DNA of 64,000 bases from Eublepharis macularius (GCF_028583425.1 NC_072796.1:130545464-130609463), one strand, 5' to 3'. Counted from the stretch's first letter, positions 61,701-63,870 are shown. The notes: a model not told the origin generated them from the sequence alone. A program made the numbers and translations.

Positions 61701-63546
61701 ATTATGCTGAAATGAATTTTCCCGTTAACAAAATCCTCACCACGAGAGTCCTTTTTGGACATGACATCCATCTGTACCGAGAGCCTCTCAACCATGTGTA
61801 GATCTCAATAGGTGGGGCATGTTTTCTGAATAGAGGGTCCAGTTGCCGTGATCATGAGCAGCTGATGCCAGCCCAAGGCTGGGGAAGAAAAGCTGGGGTG
61901 GAGAAGCAGATACCTTATTGGTTGGGATTGTTCCGGGTTTCCTGTGAGATTTTCTTTTCTCGTTAGGTTTGCCAGACAATGCTGGCAACCCTCTGGGAGA
62001 GCTTGGGGATGGGGACAATCTTCTCAACCCCACACAGAAGCATAATCTCACTTCCACTGAAATAATGGAAGTGATGTCCTCATCCTGGGTTAATGTTTAG
62101 GATTCACCCCAAGCTCTATGTTTAAAACATAGAGTTTGGAGTGAATCCTAGAGTGTCACCCTAGCATGATGACATCAGTTCTGTTTTTTTTTCCCCTGGG
62201 ACATTGGTATGATGCCAAGGAGCCCCTTTAATTTTTCCCCACCAGCCTGTTAAGGTATGGCAGAGAATGAGGGGCTTGGCTAGGAAGTCTCCTGCTATAG
62301 CAGGATGCCTGTCCACCTACTTCTCATGAGAGATCAGGAGGACCAACTGGGCATGTACAGTTCATTGCACCAGTCCTCATAAAGGGCCAGGCTGTGGGCT
62401 AGTGAGAAGGGCAGTATCTGCTCTCTTCACAGGTTGTGGTAGAAAGACCAAGGTGAGGTGAAGGTATAATGTAATGAGCACCCCTTCCTTCTCTATATTT
62501 GAGGCCCTGCGAGCCCCAGGCAGGTCTCAGGCTATGGATGATGGAAGGGGATTTGCTCGAAGGGACTCTTGAAACCCCTCAGCCCCCAAAACTGGGATGT
62601 GATATCACACCTCTCTAGGAATTGCCAGAAACTCTATGGTAAAACCAGAGTGTTTAGTAATTCCTAAAGTGAACTAATGTCACCTCCAGGTTTTTCCCAA
62701 AAGTGATGTCATGCCACTGGCCCAAAGCCCATTTTTTAAAATGTTCTCATGCTGCTGCTCAGAACAGTGATGGGGAACAAGGGACCAGCGTGTGGCATCT
62801 GAACGGTATCTTTTTGAAATATTCAAGGAAGTAGAAGATAACCTTATAATTTAATACAGAATTTCTTAGAGGCAAAGACCATTTTTAACATTCTCTCTTT
62901 CATTCGCTGTTACAGTAACAACAGTAACAAGGCTAAAAAATTAAATACATGCACCTTTAATTATAGAATTTGCTTTTACAAGATATGGTGAAGGCCTCCA
63001 GTTTAGATGATTTTAAAAAAAGATTGAACAAAGCTATCGATGGCTATTAGGCAAGAATTCTAGATGAAACCTTCATGTTCAGAGGTAGTATATCTCTGAC
63101 TGCCAGTTGCTGTGAGACTCGCAATAGCGAGAGAAGTCTATTGTTTTCATGACCTGACTGTGGGATTCCTGGAAGCGTTTGGATATCCAGTGTTGAAACA
63201 TGTAGGGGCTGGTTTAATGTAGTGTTTAAGAGAGTGATCTGTGATGTGGAAGATCTCCAGTTGGGATCTTGTCTCTCTTAATTCTGAGTAAACACTGATA
63301 GGACAACTGCATGGAGTGACCAGATTTTCTCATCTTATTTTGAAGGTCCCGGTTACTGCAGCATGCTGAAGTCCAAAGCTCTCTTATGGGAGCTTGGTAG
63401 AGGCTACATCCCTCAGTGCGAAGGCAGCAGTGGGATCTTCTCCCCCATGCAATGTGACGACAACAAGGAAAGTTGTTGGTGTGTCTTTGAGAATGGAGGG
63501 GAGGCTCCTGGGACAAGAGACAGCAACCGGGGGCCTGCGTGTGAAC
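14343..63546 (+). CDS. TG: TG, thyroglobulin, exons 1-16 (N-terminal part)
   Basis: Thyroglobulin is the secreted glycoprotein scaffold on which thyroid hormone is made in the follicle lumen. Sixteen exons join in phase and give about 1,191 codons of a protein that is about 2,700-2,800 residues in vertebrates: join 14343-14406, 20499-20607, 23269-23366, 30408-30611, 31262-31421, 34901-35007, 37569-37712, 40511-40696, 43174-44211, 48805-49392, 52971-53204, 55272-55409, 57670-57747, 59237-59349, 61308-61419, 63346-63546. Contents: signal peptide (about residues 1-18), acceptor tyrosine Y23 in FEYQ, then thyroglobulin type-1 repeats 1-10. Tyrosines at Y148, Y233 and Y257 correspond to the proposed human donors Y149, Y234 and Y258. 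N-glycosylation sequons include N109-S-S and N197-R-T. Hinge, type-2/3 repeats and the cholinesterase-like domain lie downstream. Introns are swollen by repeats. Confidence 0.96.
14407..14937. other. TG: TG intron 1, 5' part
   Basis: No repeat or exon recognised before the hAT element at 14946. Confidence 0.5.
14946..15378 (+). mobile_element. Non-autonomous hAT element, family A copy 1
   Basis: Starts CAGGGCTCATTTCG and ends CGAAATGACCCCTG. The ends are imperfect inverted repeats of the CAGGG type used by hAT transposons. GGAATGTG flanks both sides (14938-14945, 15379-15386), an 8-bp duplication. Internally rich in repeated GCCATTTTGGGCCC-like words; no transposase. Confidence 0.93.
15387..17953. 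other. TG: TG intron 1, middle part
   Basis: A (TTTA)n tract with a LINE-tail-like start lies at 15617-15665, and a decayed SINE-like block at about 15,880-16,025 (GTTGCTGTGAGGATAAAATTG). At 16625-16745 is a copy of the dispersed TTTCTGGC-ATTCCTAG hairpin family. The stretch 17,600-17,950 resembles no family I can name. Confidence 0.5.
17962..18354 (+). mobile_element. Non-autonomous hAT element, family A copy 2
   Basis: Same ends and interior as the copy at 14946. CTTCTAGG flanks both sides (17954-17961, 18355-18362). Confidence 0.93.
18605..18905. repeat. Foldback element of the GGGTTGCC...GGCAACCC type
   Basis: TAGGGTTGCC at 18612 faces GGCAACCC at 18893. The inner part contains AGGAATTGCCAGAAACTC and its near-complement, a hairpin found again at 50930, 62620 and elsewhere. 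Likely a MITE. Confidence 0.65.
19270..20025 (-). mobile_element. L2-type LINE fragment
   Basis: The minus strand from 19798 to 19511 encodes [20 protein letters not shown] and [10 protein letters not shown], the C-terminus of L2-clade reverse transcriptases. The 3' end on the minus strand finishes in (AATA)n near 19275. Other stretches are interrupted. Confidence 0.8.
20255..20310 (+). mobile_element. Penelope-like terminal-repeat tail
   Basis: TTGGTCTCTAAGGTGCCACTGGACTC matches the 3' end of the terminal-repeat family seen whole at 51791 and 33032. Confidence 0.6.
20499..20607 (+). CDS. TG: TG exon 2: hormonogenic Tyr and start of type-1 repeat 1
   Basis: Completes EYQ with the acceptor tyrosine (precursor residue 23) next to Glu, the consensus for T4 formation, then [12 protein letters not shown] and [12 protein letters not shown]. 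The first two cysteines of repeat 1 are here. Acceptor TTTTCAG, donor GTAACA. Confidence 0.95.
20651..20890. repeat. MITE with long inverted ends (AAGCTACAAGTGACG family)
   Basis: GAGCCAAGCTACAAGTGACG and its reverse complement bound the element; the next block, TCAAGTTTTGATGGGAAATG, is also inverted between the arms. Copies at 45183, 50347, 53530 and 59785. No transposase and no clear target duplication. Confidence 0.8.
21011..22340 (-). mobile_element. L1 fragment interrupted by a TIR element
   Basis: The minus strand encodes an L1 ORF2 C-terminus in two blocks: a [19 protein letters not shown] stretch around 22250-22170, and [32 protein letters not shown] at 21550-21190. The blocks are separated by the element at 21557-22040 and about 100 bases of further sequence. 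Confidence 0.8.
21557..22040. mobile_element. 484-bp terminal-inverted-repeat element inside L1
   Basis: TAGAGTGCTAAAGT at the left is matched by ACTTTAGCACTCTA at the right, and the inverted repeat extends about 56 bases to CAACTAATAAATATA with few mismatches. An inner pair CAGCCAGAGATGAAGC/GCTTCATCTCTGGCTG is also inverted. No transposase. Flanks are AT-rich and give no clear 8-bp duplication; a TA duplication is possible. Confidence 0.85.
22969..23215 (+). mobile_element. tRNA-derived squamate SINE
   Basis: A-box-like GTGTAGTGGTTAGGAGTG and B-box-like GGTTTGATTCC near 23020 are the internal pol III promoter. The body has CAGCTGGGCGACCTTGGGTC and ends in TGTTGTTGTTATT. Copies on the minus strand at 32725, 36088 and 38553. 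Confidence 0.85.
23269..23366 (+). CDS. TG: TG exon 3: end of type-1 repeat 1
   Basis: Reads [20 protein letters not shown] to the final Cys shared with exon 4. The CWCV motif is intact, but the expected Gln-Cys motif reads Gln-Trp (codon TGG at about 23278), so one of the six usual cysteines of the repeat is missing. Acceptor CCTAG, donor GTAAGT. Confidence 0.93.
23705..23925 (+). mobile_element. MITE of the GGTTGTCAAC...GTTGGCA family
   Basis: Starts AAGGTTGTCAACTCC, ends GGAGGTTGGCACT; contains CTCCAGGGGAACTGATTTC and GTCTGGAGATCAG. Copies at 35228, 40840 and 60537. Inverted ends, no coding capacity. Confidence 0.7.
24161..24543 (+). mobile_element. Non-autonomous hAT element, family B
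   Basis: Starts CAGGGCTTTTTTTTTC and ends GAAACAAAGCCCTG. Flanks CGTATATC (24153-24160) and CATATATC (24544-24551) differ at one base of eight. A large internal palindrome (24357-24472) centres on CCACTCCAGCGG. Confidence 0.85.
25012..27960 (-). CDS. CR1 ORF2 endonuclease/reverse transcriptase
   Basis: The open frame covers 982 codons. The first in-frame ATG is at 27870 (952 residues); the frame is already open at 27960, where the codon is GTG. The N-terminal APE-type endonuclease shows [33 protein letters not shown] and LGNSDHN (catalytic Asp-His). The reverse transcriptase follows: [42 protein letters not shown] and the catalytic FADDTKL. The C-terminus has [11 protein letters not shown], typical of CR1. 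All catalytic motifs are present and there is no internal stop. Confidence 0.93.
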   Translation of the reverse strand: MSLVQDGSSQRDEGLGITLLQGDRLELSTEMETNSADDLTTSRGKVCRGSYRCLYTNARSVRGKIGELECLVLGESIDIVGISETWWDEENQWDTVIPGYKLYRKDREGRVGGGVALYVREGIHSSKIEKVTELDSLLEMLWVEITGPNGNLTVGVCYRPPDQKIEEDYKMMTGLKMAAKQKNCVVMGDFNYPHIDWANGCSNRGRESEFLDCLNDCAMEQMVTEPTRGEVILDLVLSNAEDLVRDVNVIAPLGNSDHNVIEYNICINRKLPNKTNTAMFNFKRGNFSEMRGYVKKKLKGKVKKVKTLGESWRLFKTTILEAQIKYIPLVRKGTNRFRKRPAWLTSNVIEAVKGKKDSFRQWKTSRSEVDKKEHKLWQKKCKSVIRQAKREYEEHIAKNIKKNNKQFFKYIRSRKPAREAVGPLDDQGVKGLLKGDREMAEKLNAFFASVFTVEDKKCMPTPEALTLGGVLKDLSHIEVTREEVMRLLDNLKTDKSPGPDGIHPRVLKELKCELVDLLTKICNLSLNSASVPEDWKVANVVPIFKKGSRGDPGNYRPVSLTSIPGKLVETIIKNKISGHIDDQKLMRKTQHGFCKGRSCLTNLLEFFEGVNKQVDKGDPIDIVYLDFQKAFDKVPHQRLLSKLSSYGIKGQVLLWIENWLINRKQRVSINGHFSQWRVVSSGVPQGSVLGPMLFNLFINDLELGLSSEVAKFADDTKLFRVVKAREDCEALQRDLSRLEEWASMWQMRFNVAKCKVMHIGTKNPKYKYKLMGSELAETDQERDLGVMIDNSLKTSAQCATAIKKANAMLGVIRKGIENKSAGIIMPLYKTMVRPHLEYCVQFWSPHLKKDIIALEKVQRRATKMIKGLEHFPYEERLRRLGLFSLEKRRLRGDMIEVYKIMHGLEKVEKDVFFSLSHNTRTRGHSMKLLSSRVRTDRRKYYFTQRVINTWNSLPQEVVAATSIASFKRGLDKYMEQRSISGY
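27990..28898 (-). CDS. CR1 ORF1 protein (zinc-finger-like plus GDSL esterase domain)
   Basis: 302 residues from an ATG at 28898. The N-terminus has paired Cys motifs ([17 protein letters not shown]), followed by a Leu/Arg-rich coiled-coil-like stretch ([18 protein letters not shown]). From about residue 135 it has the blocks of an SGNH/GDSL esterase: VVGDSIL (Ser), VHVGTNDVG (Gly/Asn) and RDGLHLS (Asp-His). This domain order is typical of CR1 ORF1, an RNA-binding, particle-forming accessory to retrotransposition. The frame is intact. Confidence 0.9.
   Translation of the reverse strand: MKSECQQGVGGFPVYCTECHMYDNLPSGQKSWMCARCKELLVLRERVRTLEAKVADLEKRRQLDRHEDKILRDRIDVSHSKNGSVLVVKENEDLVESGHCTEDKGNMPSEGTSSSVGEQVSFRIKEPSLGGAGGRLLVVGDSILRQVDSWVAQPRSDRMVTCLPGAKVADITRVIDRLVDSAGEESAVVVHVGTNDVGKCSREVLEQKFRLLGRRLKARTSKVAFSEVLPVPRAGPERQTQIRSLNAWMRRWCREEGFKFVRHWDSFWDKRELYKRDGLHLSREGTRLLALKIKKVAEQFLN
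29391..29509. other. TG: TG intron 3 between CR1 and L1-like insertion
   Basis: AT-rich. From about 29,440 it matches, in inverted orientation, sequence at 24545-24600 (see findings). Confidence 0.55.
29527..30023 (-). mobile_element. 5'-truncated L1-like insertion with 17-bp target duplication
   Basis: ATCTTTAATGAATTGTT occurs at 29510-29526 and 30024-30040. The left end on the plus strand is T-rich (TTTTAAAAAAATAG), so the poly(A) tail is on the minus strand. The interior resembles an L1 3' end (pyrimidine-rich CCCCTCTTTCTGTACCCC on the minus strand). Confidence 0.8.
30408..30611 (+). CDS. TG: TG exon 4: type-1 repeat 2
   Basis: Encodes [19 protein letters not shown], then PYIPQC, PIQCDVG, QCWCVD and EIYGTRQ. 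All six cysteines of the repeat are present, as are the N-S-S sequon and tyrosine Y148, equivalent to human donor Y149. Acceptor CCGCAG, donor GTAAGT. Confidence 0.96.
30830..30955 (+). mobile_element. L2-type LINE fragment
   Basis: A broken frame gives a [19 protein letters not shown] and [12 protein letters not shown] string, matching the LHWLPV..R..YK.L...LHGLAP block of L2/CR1-like reverse transcriptases. Confidence 0.6.
30960..31215 (-). mobile_element. MITE fragment related to 58625-58975
   Basis: On the minus strand it starts GGGGAACCTCAACC, TTTTTGAGCCCATGGGC, as does the element at 58625. The right end lies just before TG exon 5. Confidence 0.55.
31262..31421 (+). CDS. TG: TG exon 5: first part of type-1 repeat 3
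   Basis: Encodes [20 protein letters not shown] and then [18 protein letters not shown]. The human N198 sequon (N-T-T) is kept as N-R-T. The repeat is then interrupted by an inserted segment. Acceptor TTTTAG, donor GTAGGG. Confidence 0.96.
31500..31990 (+). mobile_element. CR1 3' fragment (second subfamily)
   Basis: Frame 31612-31812 encodes [20 protein letters not shown] and [14 protein letters not shown], the CR1 ORF2 C-terminus. It diverges from the intact copy at 24797 and is broken by frameshifts. Confidence 0.88.
32425..32720 (+). repeat. Penelope-like tail followed by LINE-type tail
   Basis: CTTTAAAGTGCTACCAGACC and ACCAATACGGCTCCCCAC match the Penelope-like terminal-repeat end. The next part finishes GAGAAAGATGGACTATAATT, then (AAAT)n; a second copy of that tail is at 48,130-48,190. 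Confidence 0.55.
32725..32990 (-). mobile_element. tRNA-derived squamate SINE
   Basis: Inverted copy of the SINE at 22969. Minus strand reads GAGAGCCAGTTTGGTATAGC, GGTTTGATTCCCC, and ends in GTTGTTGTTGTGA. Confidence 0.88.
33032..33519. mobile_element. Penelope-like inverted pair with nested BovB
   Basis: Flanked by TCTAATCCATAC at 33020-33031 and 33520-33531. The left arm reads GGTTGGTAGCTGTCTTGGTC and CAGCAGCACCTTAAAG; the right arm ends GGGCTTTAAGGTGCTACTGG. A BovB fragment (33098-33350) split the left arm after AGCACCTTAAAG. Confidence 0.8.
33098..33350 (+). mobile_element. BovB (RTE) LINE 3' fragment
   Basis: Frame 33105-33341 encodes [32 protein letters not shown] and [15 protein letters not shown], an uninterrupted C-terminus of BovB reverse transcriptase, ending in AACAACAAC. 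Confidence 0.92.
34230..34470. mobile_element. Penelope-like inverted pair
   Basis: The left arm has GAGCAAGATTTGGGCCCAGT and GGACATGAGCTTTCTAG; the right arm has AGCTGAAGAAGGGAGCTTTG and GGTGCTACTGGACCC. CTGAAGA occurs in both arms; the left (minus) keeps GAAAGCTC, the right has GAAAGTTC. Confidence 0.75.
34901..35007 (+). CDS. TG: TG exon 6: type-1 repeat 3 continued
   Basis: Encodes [20 protein letters not shown] and then [16 protein letters not shown]. The YCYC motif replaces CWCV, as in human (YCHC), and contains Y233, equivalent to human Y234. Acceptor TTGTAG, donor GTGAGA. Confidence 0.96.
35228..35455 (+). mobile_element. MITE, copy of the 23705 family
   Basis: Reads GTGGCCAACCTCCAGG at the left and AAAGTTGGCAATCCTA at the right, with CTAGACTTCAGAGATCAGTC inside. 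Confidence 0.65.
36088..36289 (-). mobile_element. tRNA-derived squamate SINE, 5'-truncated
   Basis: Inverted copy of the 22969 family, ending at GGAGTGGGGACTC where a Penelope-like piece begins. Confidence 0.82.
36290..36440. mobile_element. Penelope-like inverted pair, decayed
   Basis: GAACAGCAAGATTTGTGCC and CAGCACCTTAAAAGACCAAC on the left face TTGTCTTTAAGGTGCTACGG and CAAATCTTGCTTT on the right. Confidence 0.65.
37095..37515. repeat. Interspersed repeat related to window start
   Basis: TTTGTAGTCCGCCTTTCTAG and AGGGCTAGGATTATAGAA resemble the sequence at 36-170 (TATAATCTGCCTTTCTTG, AGGACTAGGATCACAGAG). Family not identified; probably a LINE 3' region. Confidence 0.45.
37569..37712 (+). 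CDS. TG: TG exon 7: insert and end of type-1 repeat 3
   Basis: Encodes [12 protein letters not shown], with Y257 equivalent to human Y258, and [12 protein letters not shown], ending in the last Cys of the repeat. Acceptor CCCAG, donor GTGAGT. Confidence 0.96.
37776..38223 (-). mobile_element. Non-autonomous hAT element, family A copy 3
   Basis: Inverted relative to the copy at 14946: starts CAGGGTCATTTCGTAG, ends CGAAATGAGCCCTG. TCTGGCAG flanks both sides (37768-37775, 38224-38231). Confidence 0.93.
38488..38992. mobile_element. Penelope-like inverted pair with nested SINE
   Basis: Flanks CTGGAGTAGGTTA (38475-38487) and CTGGAGCAGGTTA (38993-39005) match at 12 of 13 bases. The left arm starts GATCAAGATGGGTAGCCGTG. 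Both hammerhead-like cores are mutated (GAAA to AAAA in the minus arm, CTGAAGA to CTAAAGA in the plus arm). A SINE at 38553-38818 lies in the left arm. Confidence 0.82.
38553..38818 (-). mobile_element. tRNA-derived squamate SINE
   Basis: Inverted copy of the 22969 family; the minus strand begins GAACCAGTTTGGTGTAGTGG and GTTAAGAGTGTGAGAC. Confidence 0.88.
39556..40362 (+). repeat. 184-bp tandem array grown from a tRNA-type SINE
   Basis: The first unit (39573-39756) follows GGCTCAGTGGTA, an A-box, and has GGTTCGATTCC, a B-box. Full units follow at 39757, 39941 and 40125, and a partial one starts at 40309; the spacing is exactly 184 each time. Units 2 and 3 are almost identical. Later units have GGTTCAGTCC in place of the B-box and lack the A-box. 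Confidence 0.93.
40511..40696 (+). CDS. TG: TG exon 8: type-1 repeat 4
   Basis: A complete six-cysteine repeat: [34 protein letters not shown] and a final PAC. Acceptor TCTCAG, donor GTATGT. Confidence 0.95.
40840..41052 (+). mobile_element. MITE, copy of the 23705 family
   Basis: TAGGGTTGTCAACTTCC at the left, AAATGTGGACAGCCTA at the right, GATCTCCGGCCTACAGAG inside. Confidence 0.65.
41053..42369. other. TG: TG intron 8, repeats of unclear family
   Basis: Contains a poly(G) run at about 41284-41297 and a TAGGGTTGCC...GACAACCTTA unit at about 41746-42152, likely another MITE. No exon recognised. Confidence 0.5.
42370..42615 (-). mobile_element. tRNA-derived SINE
   Basis: Inverted relative to 13150: GGGGATTCGAACCTGGG (B-box complement) and CCATTCTCCTCTCCTC. 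The GTTCGAATCC B-box is well kept. Confidence 0.78.
42627..42989. mobile_element. Non-autonomous hAT-like element with TAGGGTTACC ends
   Basis: TAGGGTTACC opens and GGTAACCCTA closes the element. GTTCAACC flanks both sides (42619-42626, 42990-42997), a perfect 8-bp duplication. No transposase. Confidence 0.88.
43174..44211 (+). CDS. TG: TG exon 9: linker plus type-1 repeats 5 and 6
   Basis: The largest exon here (1,038 nt, residues 358-704). It starts [16 protein letters not shown], a linker with the LFVDSGLL block, then repeat 5 (C587 to C637; [24 protein letters not shown]) and repeat 6 (from C641; [24 protein letters not shown]). Sequons N-F-T and N-F-S fall in the linker. The linker region before [14 protein letters not shown] looks about 20 residues shorter than recalled for human TG. 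Acceptor TCTAG, donor GTAAGC. Confidence 0.96.
44554..44625 (-). ncRNA. Candidate hammerhead ribozyme, left arm copy
   Basis: Minus-strand counterpart: CTGAAGA (44607-44601), stem GCCAGT/GCTGGC with one G-U pair, GAAACGTC ending at 44573. Same stem I words as the right arm. Confidence 0.5.
44763..44834 (+). ncRNA. Candidate hammerhead ribozyme (Penelope-like type)
   Basis: Conserved core CUGAAGA and GAAA is complete. Stem II is GCCAGC/GCUGGC with loop CACAGCU. Stem I is CCU/AGG next to the core, an internal loop, then UUGG (44767-44770) with CCAA (44829-44832). Stem III is the palindrome ACGU with no loop, so it could form only by pairing with a second copy. Predicted cleavage follows the C at 44815. 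Activity is inferred, not shown. Confidence 0.55.
45183..45346. repeat. MITE of the AAGCTACAAGTGACG family
   Basis: GGGCCAAGCTACAAGTGATG at the left faces CACTTGTAGTTTGGCCCT at the right. Confidence 0.78.
45492..45885. repeat. Foldback element of the GGGTTGCC type
   Basis: TAGGGTTGCCC at the left and GGGCAACCC at the right bound a stretch with TCTCTATGATTTTTATCAG. Probably a MITE; no clear target duplication. Confidence 0.5.
45886..47243. other. TG: TG intron 9, little recognised
   Basis: No exon or clear repeat in most of it. A partial copy of the ATTCCTAG hairpin family lies near 47,095-47,145. Confidence 0.45.
47244..47570 (+). mobile_element. BovB (RTE) LINE 3' fragment
   Basis: Encodes [34 protein letters not shown] and KRGRP, followed by a decayed tail with CCCCATAGGTTTGGGGC and CACACA. 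Confidence 0.88.
48440..48725 (+). mobile_element. Penelope-like terminal repeat, single arm
   Basis: Contains CTGACGA, GAGAATTGTGGTTCTC, GAAAACTT, and ends AAAGGTGCTACTGGACTT. It carries the uninterrupted site TTTGACTCAGTCAGACTTGG, which is split by a MITE in the copy at 53468. Confidence 0.72.
48805..49392 (+). CDS. TG: TG exon 10: type-1 repeat 7 with long insert
   Basis: Residues 704-900. The repeat opens [30 protein letters not shown], is split by an insert of about 115 residues ([14 protein letters not shown] ... SYSDFSHPL) and resumes [13 protein letters not shown]. Sequons N-G-T and N-I-T are in the insert. The same insert exists in mammals. Acceptor TTTAG, donor GTAAGT. Confidence 0.96.
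49599..50009. mobile_element. Non-autonomous hAT element with TAGAGATGGGC ends
   Basis: TAGAGATGGGCACGAACC and GGTTCATGCCCATCTCTA are inverted ends. TTCAGCAC flanks both sides (49591-49598, 50010-50017). The interior repeats the words CACGAACC and GGTTCGTG many times. Confidence 0.92.
50347..50720. repeat. Compound of two AAGCTACAAGTGACG MITEs
   Basis: The first unit (50347-50588) has inverted TCAAGTTTTGATGGGAAATG blocks; the second (about 50,575-50,715) reads GAACAGGGAGGAATACAC and ends CACTTGTAGCTTGGC. They share the middle GTAGCTTGGCCC. Confidence 0.75.
50820..51065. repeat. Foldback element with GCCAGAAACTC hairpin
   Basis: CTAGGAAATGCCAGAAACTC and GAGTTTCTGGCAATTCCTAG form a near-perfect hairpin centred near 50,957. 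Outer words TTGCCAACC appear at both ends in inverted sense. Confidence 0.75.
51110..51390 (-). mobile_element. 5S rRNA-derived SINE (SINE3 type)
   Basis: On the plus strand, GGTCTCCCATTGGATTATTA, CCTACTGAGCTTCCAAGAT and CTGATGAGATTGGGC follow the reverse complement of 5S rRNA (GGTCTCCCATCCAAGTACTA, CCCTGCTTAGCTTCCGAGAT). The other end, AAGTGCCATCAAGTTATCAC, is the BovB-like tail. Decayed copy. Confidence 0.75.
51791..52012. mobile_element. Penelope-like inverted pair with 12-bp target duplication
   Basis: AAGCTGGTATCT flanks the unit at 51779-51790 and 52013-52024. Arms meet at GATGCATGCATC. The plus arm has the full core CTGATGA (51925-51931) and GAAA (51949-51952) followed by GCTT; the minus arm reads CTGACAA, a core mutation. 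Confidence 0.85.
51921..51960 (+). ncRNA. Candidate hammerhead core, second family
   Basis: CUGAUGA, a GAGAGA...GUUCUC stem II, GAAA, then GCUU, giving a self-complementary AGCU as stem III. Stem I is short because the arm starts close to the core. Confidence 0.4.
52177..52380. mobile_element. Penelope-like inverted pair
   Basis: Flanks AATTCTTGGAAAA (52164-52176) and AACTCTTGGAAAA (52381-52393) match at 12 of 13. The minus arm carries CTGAAGA (52260-52254), a GTGAAC...ACTCAC stem and GAAAGCTC. Confidence 0.8.
52693..52907. mobile_element. Penelope-like inverted pair with 12-bp target duplication
   Basis: ATTTCTAAGTAG flanks the unit at 52681-52692 and 52908-52919. The plus arm has CTGACGA (52826-52832), GAAA (52850-52853) and GCTT. 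The minus arm has GTGACGA in place of CTGACGA. It ends 63 bases before TG exon 11. Confidence 0.85.
52971..53204 (+). CDS. TG: TG exon 11: start of type-1 repeat 8
   Basis: Encodes [20 protein letters not shown], a variable acidic stretch ([11 protein letters not shown]) and [11 protein letters not shown]. Acceptor CTGCAG, donor GTAAGT. Confidence 0.95.
53468..53975. mobile_element. Penelope-like terminal repeat interrupted by a MITE
   Basis: A short left piece (AGAGTCCACTTTTAAAACTA) faces the long right arm ending AAAGGTGCTACTGGACTCT. A foldback MITE at 53530-53650 splits the sequence TTTGACTC/AGTCAGACTTGG. The hammerhead-like core has AAAA for GAAA. Confidence 0.75.
53530..53650. repeat. 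Short foldback MITE (AAGCTACAAGTGACG family)
   Basis: About 120 bp: AGGGCCAAGCTACAAGTGAC at the left, GTCACTTGTAGCTTAGCCCT at the right, arms of about 43 bases ending GAACGGCAAGTG. Confidence 0.88.
53976..55271. other. TG: TG intron 11, 3' part
   Basis: No exon or family recognised. The 131-codon open stretch at 54633-55028 is antisense-overlapped and lacks family resemblance. Confidence 0.5.
55272..55409 (+). CDS. TG: TG exon 12: type-1 repeat 8 middle
   Basis: Encodes [18 protein letters not shown] and [17 protein letters not shown]. The joined codon with exon 11 is Thr. Acceptor TTTTCAG, donor GTAAAT. Confidence 0.95.
55410..56849. other. TG: TG intron 12, 5' part
   Basis: A LINE-tail-like (TTTA)n start lies at 56717-56760. 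Nothing else is recognised. Confidence 0.5.
56850..57530 (+). mobile_element. tRNA-derived SINE split by a hAT element
   Basis: A-box-like TAGCACAGTGGTTCAGTGG and B-box-like GGTTCGACTC near 56905, then GGTGGCCTTGGGTAAGCC. The body resumes at 57398 (GGTAAGCCACACCTCTCAGC) and ends AATATATAAACTTGCTGTTA. Confidence 0.82.
56950..57397 (-). mobile_element. Non-autonomous hAT element, family A copy 4
   Basis: Starts CAGGGGTCGTTTTGTAG, ends CTCAAAATGAGCCCTG. GGTAAGCC, part of the host SINE, flanks both sides (56942-56949, 57398-57405). Confidence 0.93.
57670..57747 (+). CDS. TG: TG exon 13: type-1 repeat 8 end
   Basis: Short 78-nt exon reading [17 protein letters not shown] to a final PQC. Acceptor CCTAG, donor GTAAGT. 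Confidence 0.95.
58625..58975 (+). mobile_element. MITE with GGGGTCTCCAACC start
   Basis: TAGGGGTCTCCAACCTTTTTG at the left; CACCGTGTTGGGGAGTTCTG at the right is a rough inverted match. Contains the (GACA)n tract. Related fragment at 30960. Confidence 0.65.
58714..58772. repeat. (GACA)n/(GA)n microsatellite
   Basis: About ten AGAC units followed by CTCTCTCT. Confidence 0.93.
59237..59349 (+). CDS. TG: TG exon 14: type-1 repeat 9 start, GC donor
   Basis: Encodes [20 protein letters not shown] and DLFTPSCLE. The exon must end at 59349 in phase 0 for the frame to continue into [10 protein letters not shown] of exon 15. The donor there is GCAAGT, so the intron is GC-AG. An N-A-S sequon is present. 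Confidence 0.93.
59430..59710 (-). mobile_element. tRNA-derived SINE
   Basis: The minus strand begins AGCCCTGTGGCGCAGAGTGG (A-box) and has GAGTTCGATCC (B-box) about 60 bases on, then GACTCAGTTTTCCATCC. Confidence 0.82.
59785..60045. repeat. Foldback repeats of the AAGCTACAAGTGACG family
   Basis: CTTGGCTCTCCATTTAATTG (59785) is inverted at 59930 (CAATTAAATGGAGAGCCAAG). The second unit has TCAAAACTTGAGGGAAGCT and ends CACTTGCAGCTTGG. Confidence 0.7.
60537..60748 (+). mobile_element. MITE, copy of the 23705 family
   Basis: TTAGGGCTGCTAGTTCC at the left, GCAGTTGGCAACCCTAC at the right, with CTCCAGGGGAACTGATCTC inside. Confidence 0.7.
60789..60932 (+). mobile_element. Penelope-like terminal repeat with 10-bp target duplication
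   Basis: CCTGGACCCA flanks the unit (60779-60788, 60933-60942). A short left piece (GATCCAGAGGAGTTAGC) precedes the right arm with CTGACAA and GAAAACTT (both core mutations), ending AAAGTGCTACTGGACTC. Confidence 0.78.
61308..61419 (+). CDS. TG: TG exon 15: type-1 repeat 9 end (type 1B)
   Basis: Encodes [20 protein letters not shown] and continues to a final Cys. The repeat lacks the QC and first CWC cysteines, as expected of a type-1B repeat. Acceptor CCTAG, donor GTAAGT. Confidence 0.93.
61420..62984. other. TG: TG intron 15, 5' part
   Basis: Hairpins of dispersed families lie at about 62095-62155 (GGATTCACCCCAAGCTCTAT and complement) and 62610-62665 (GAATTGCCAGAAACTC). No exon recognised. 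Confidence 0.55.
62985..63215 (+). mobile_element. CR1 3' fragment
   Basis: CGATGGCTATTAGGCAAG, CCTTCATGTTCAGAGGTAGT and CTGCCAGTTGCTGTG follow the usual CR1 3' UTR order. Decayed. Confidence 0.65.
63346..63546 (+). CDS. TG: TG exon 16: type-1 repeat 10
   Basis: Complete six-cysteine repeat: [48 protein letters not shown], final PAC. Acceptor TGAAG, donor GTGAGT. It ends in phase 1; the next TG exon is beyond the window. Confidence 0.94.
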
Positions 63547-63689
63547 GTGAGTCACTCTTGCGGTCTGAGCAACGTTGCGCTTATTTCTCAGAGCTAAGCT
63601 ACAAGAGACGACTTACACGAAAATGCACACGTGACAGGAGTCGCAATGTTAGCTGGGAAGCTGAGTTTTAAAGGAGATCGGACGTCTTT

Positions 63690-63870
63690 GTCAATTTTCC
63701 CTCTCTACAGAGCCAGCAAAGATGGCTACTCAGGGGGTTTGCTAATTTCCTCTTTGCCTCCTGAAGGCCCTGTCAGTTTCACCTCCCCTTCTAGGAGGCA
63801 AAGAGGAACTTAACAAACCCTCTGAGCAGCTTCTCCCTGGCTCTGTAGAGAGGGTAAATTGAGGGGCATT
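63690..63870. repeat. Foldback repeat in TG intron 16
   Basis: CAATTTTCCCTCTCTACAGA and TCTGTAGAGAGGGTAAATTG bound the unit; inner words TTCCTCTTTGCCTCCTG and GGAGGCAAAGAGGAA are also inverted. Confidence 0.82.
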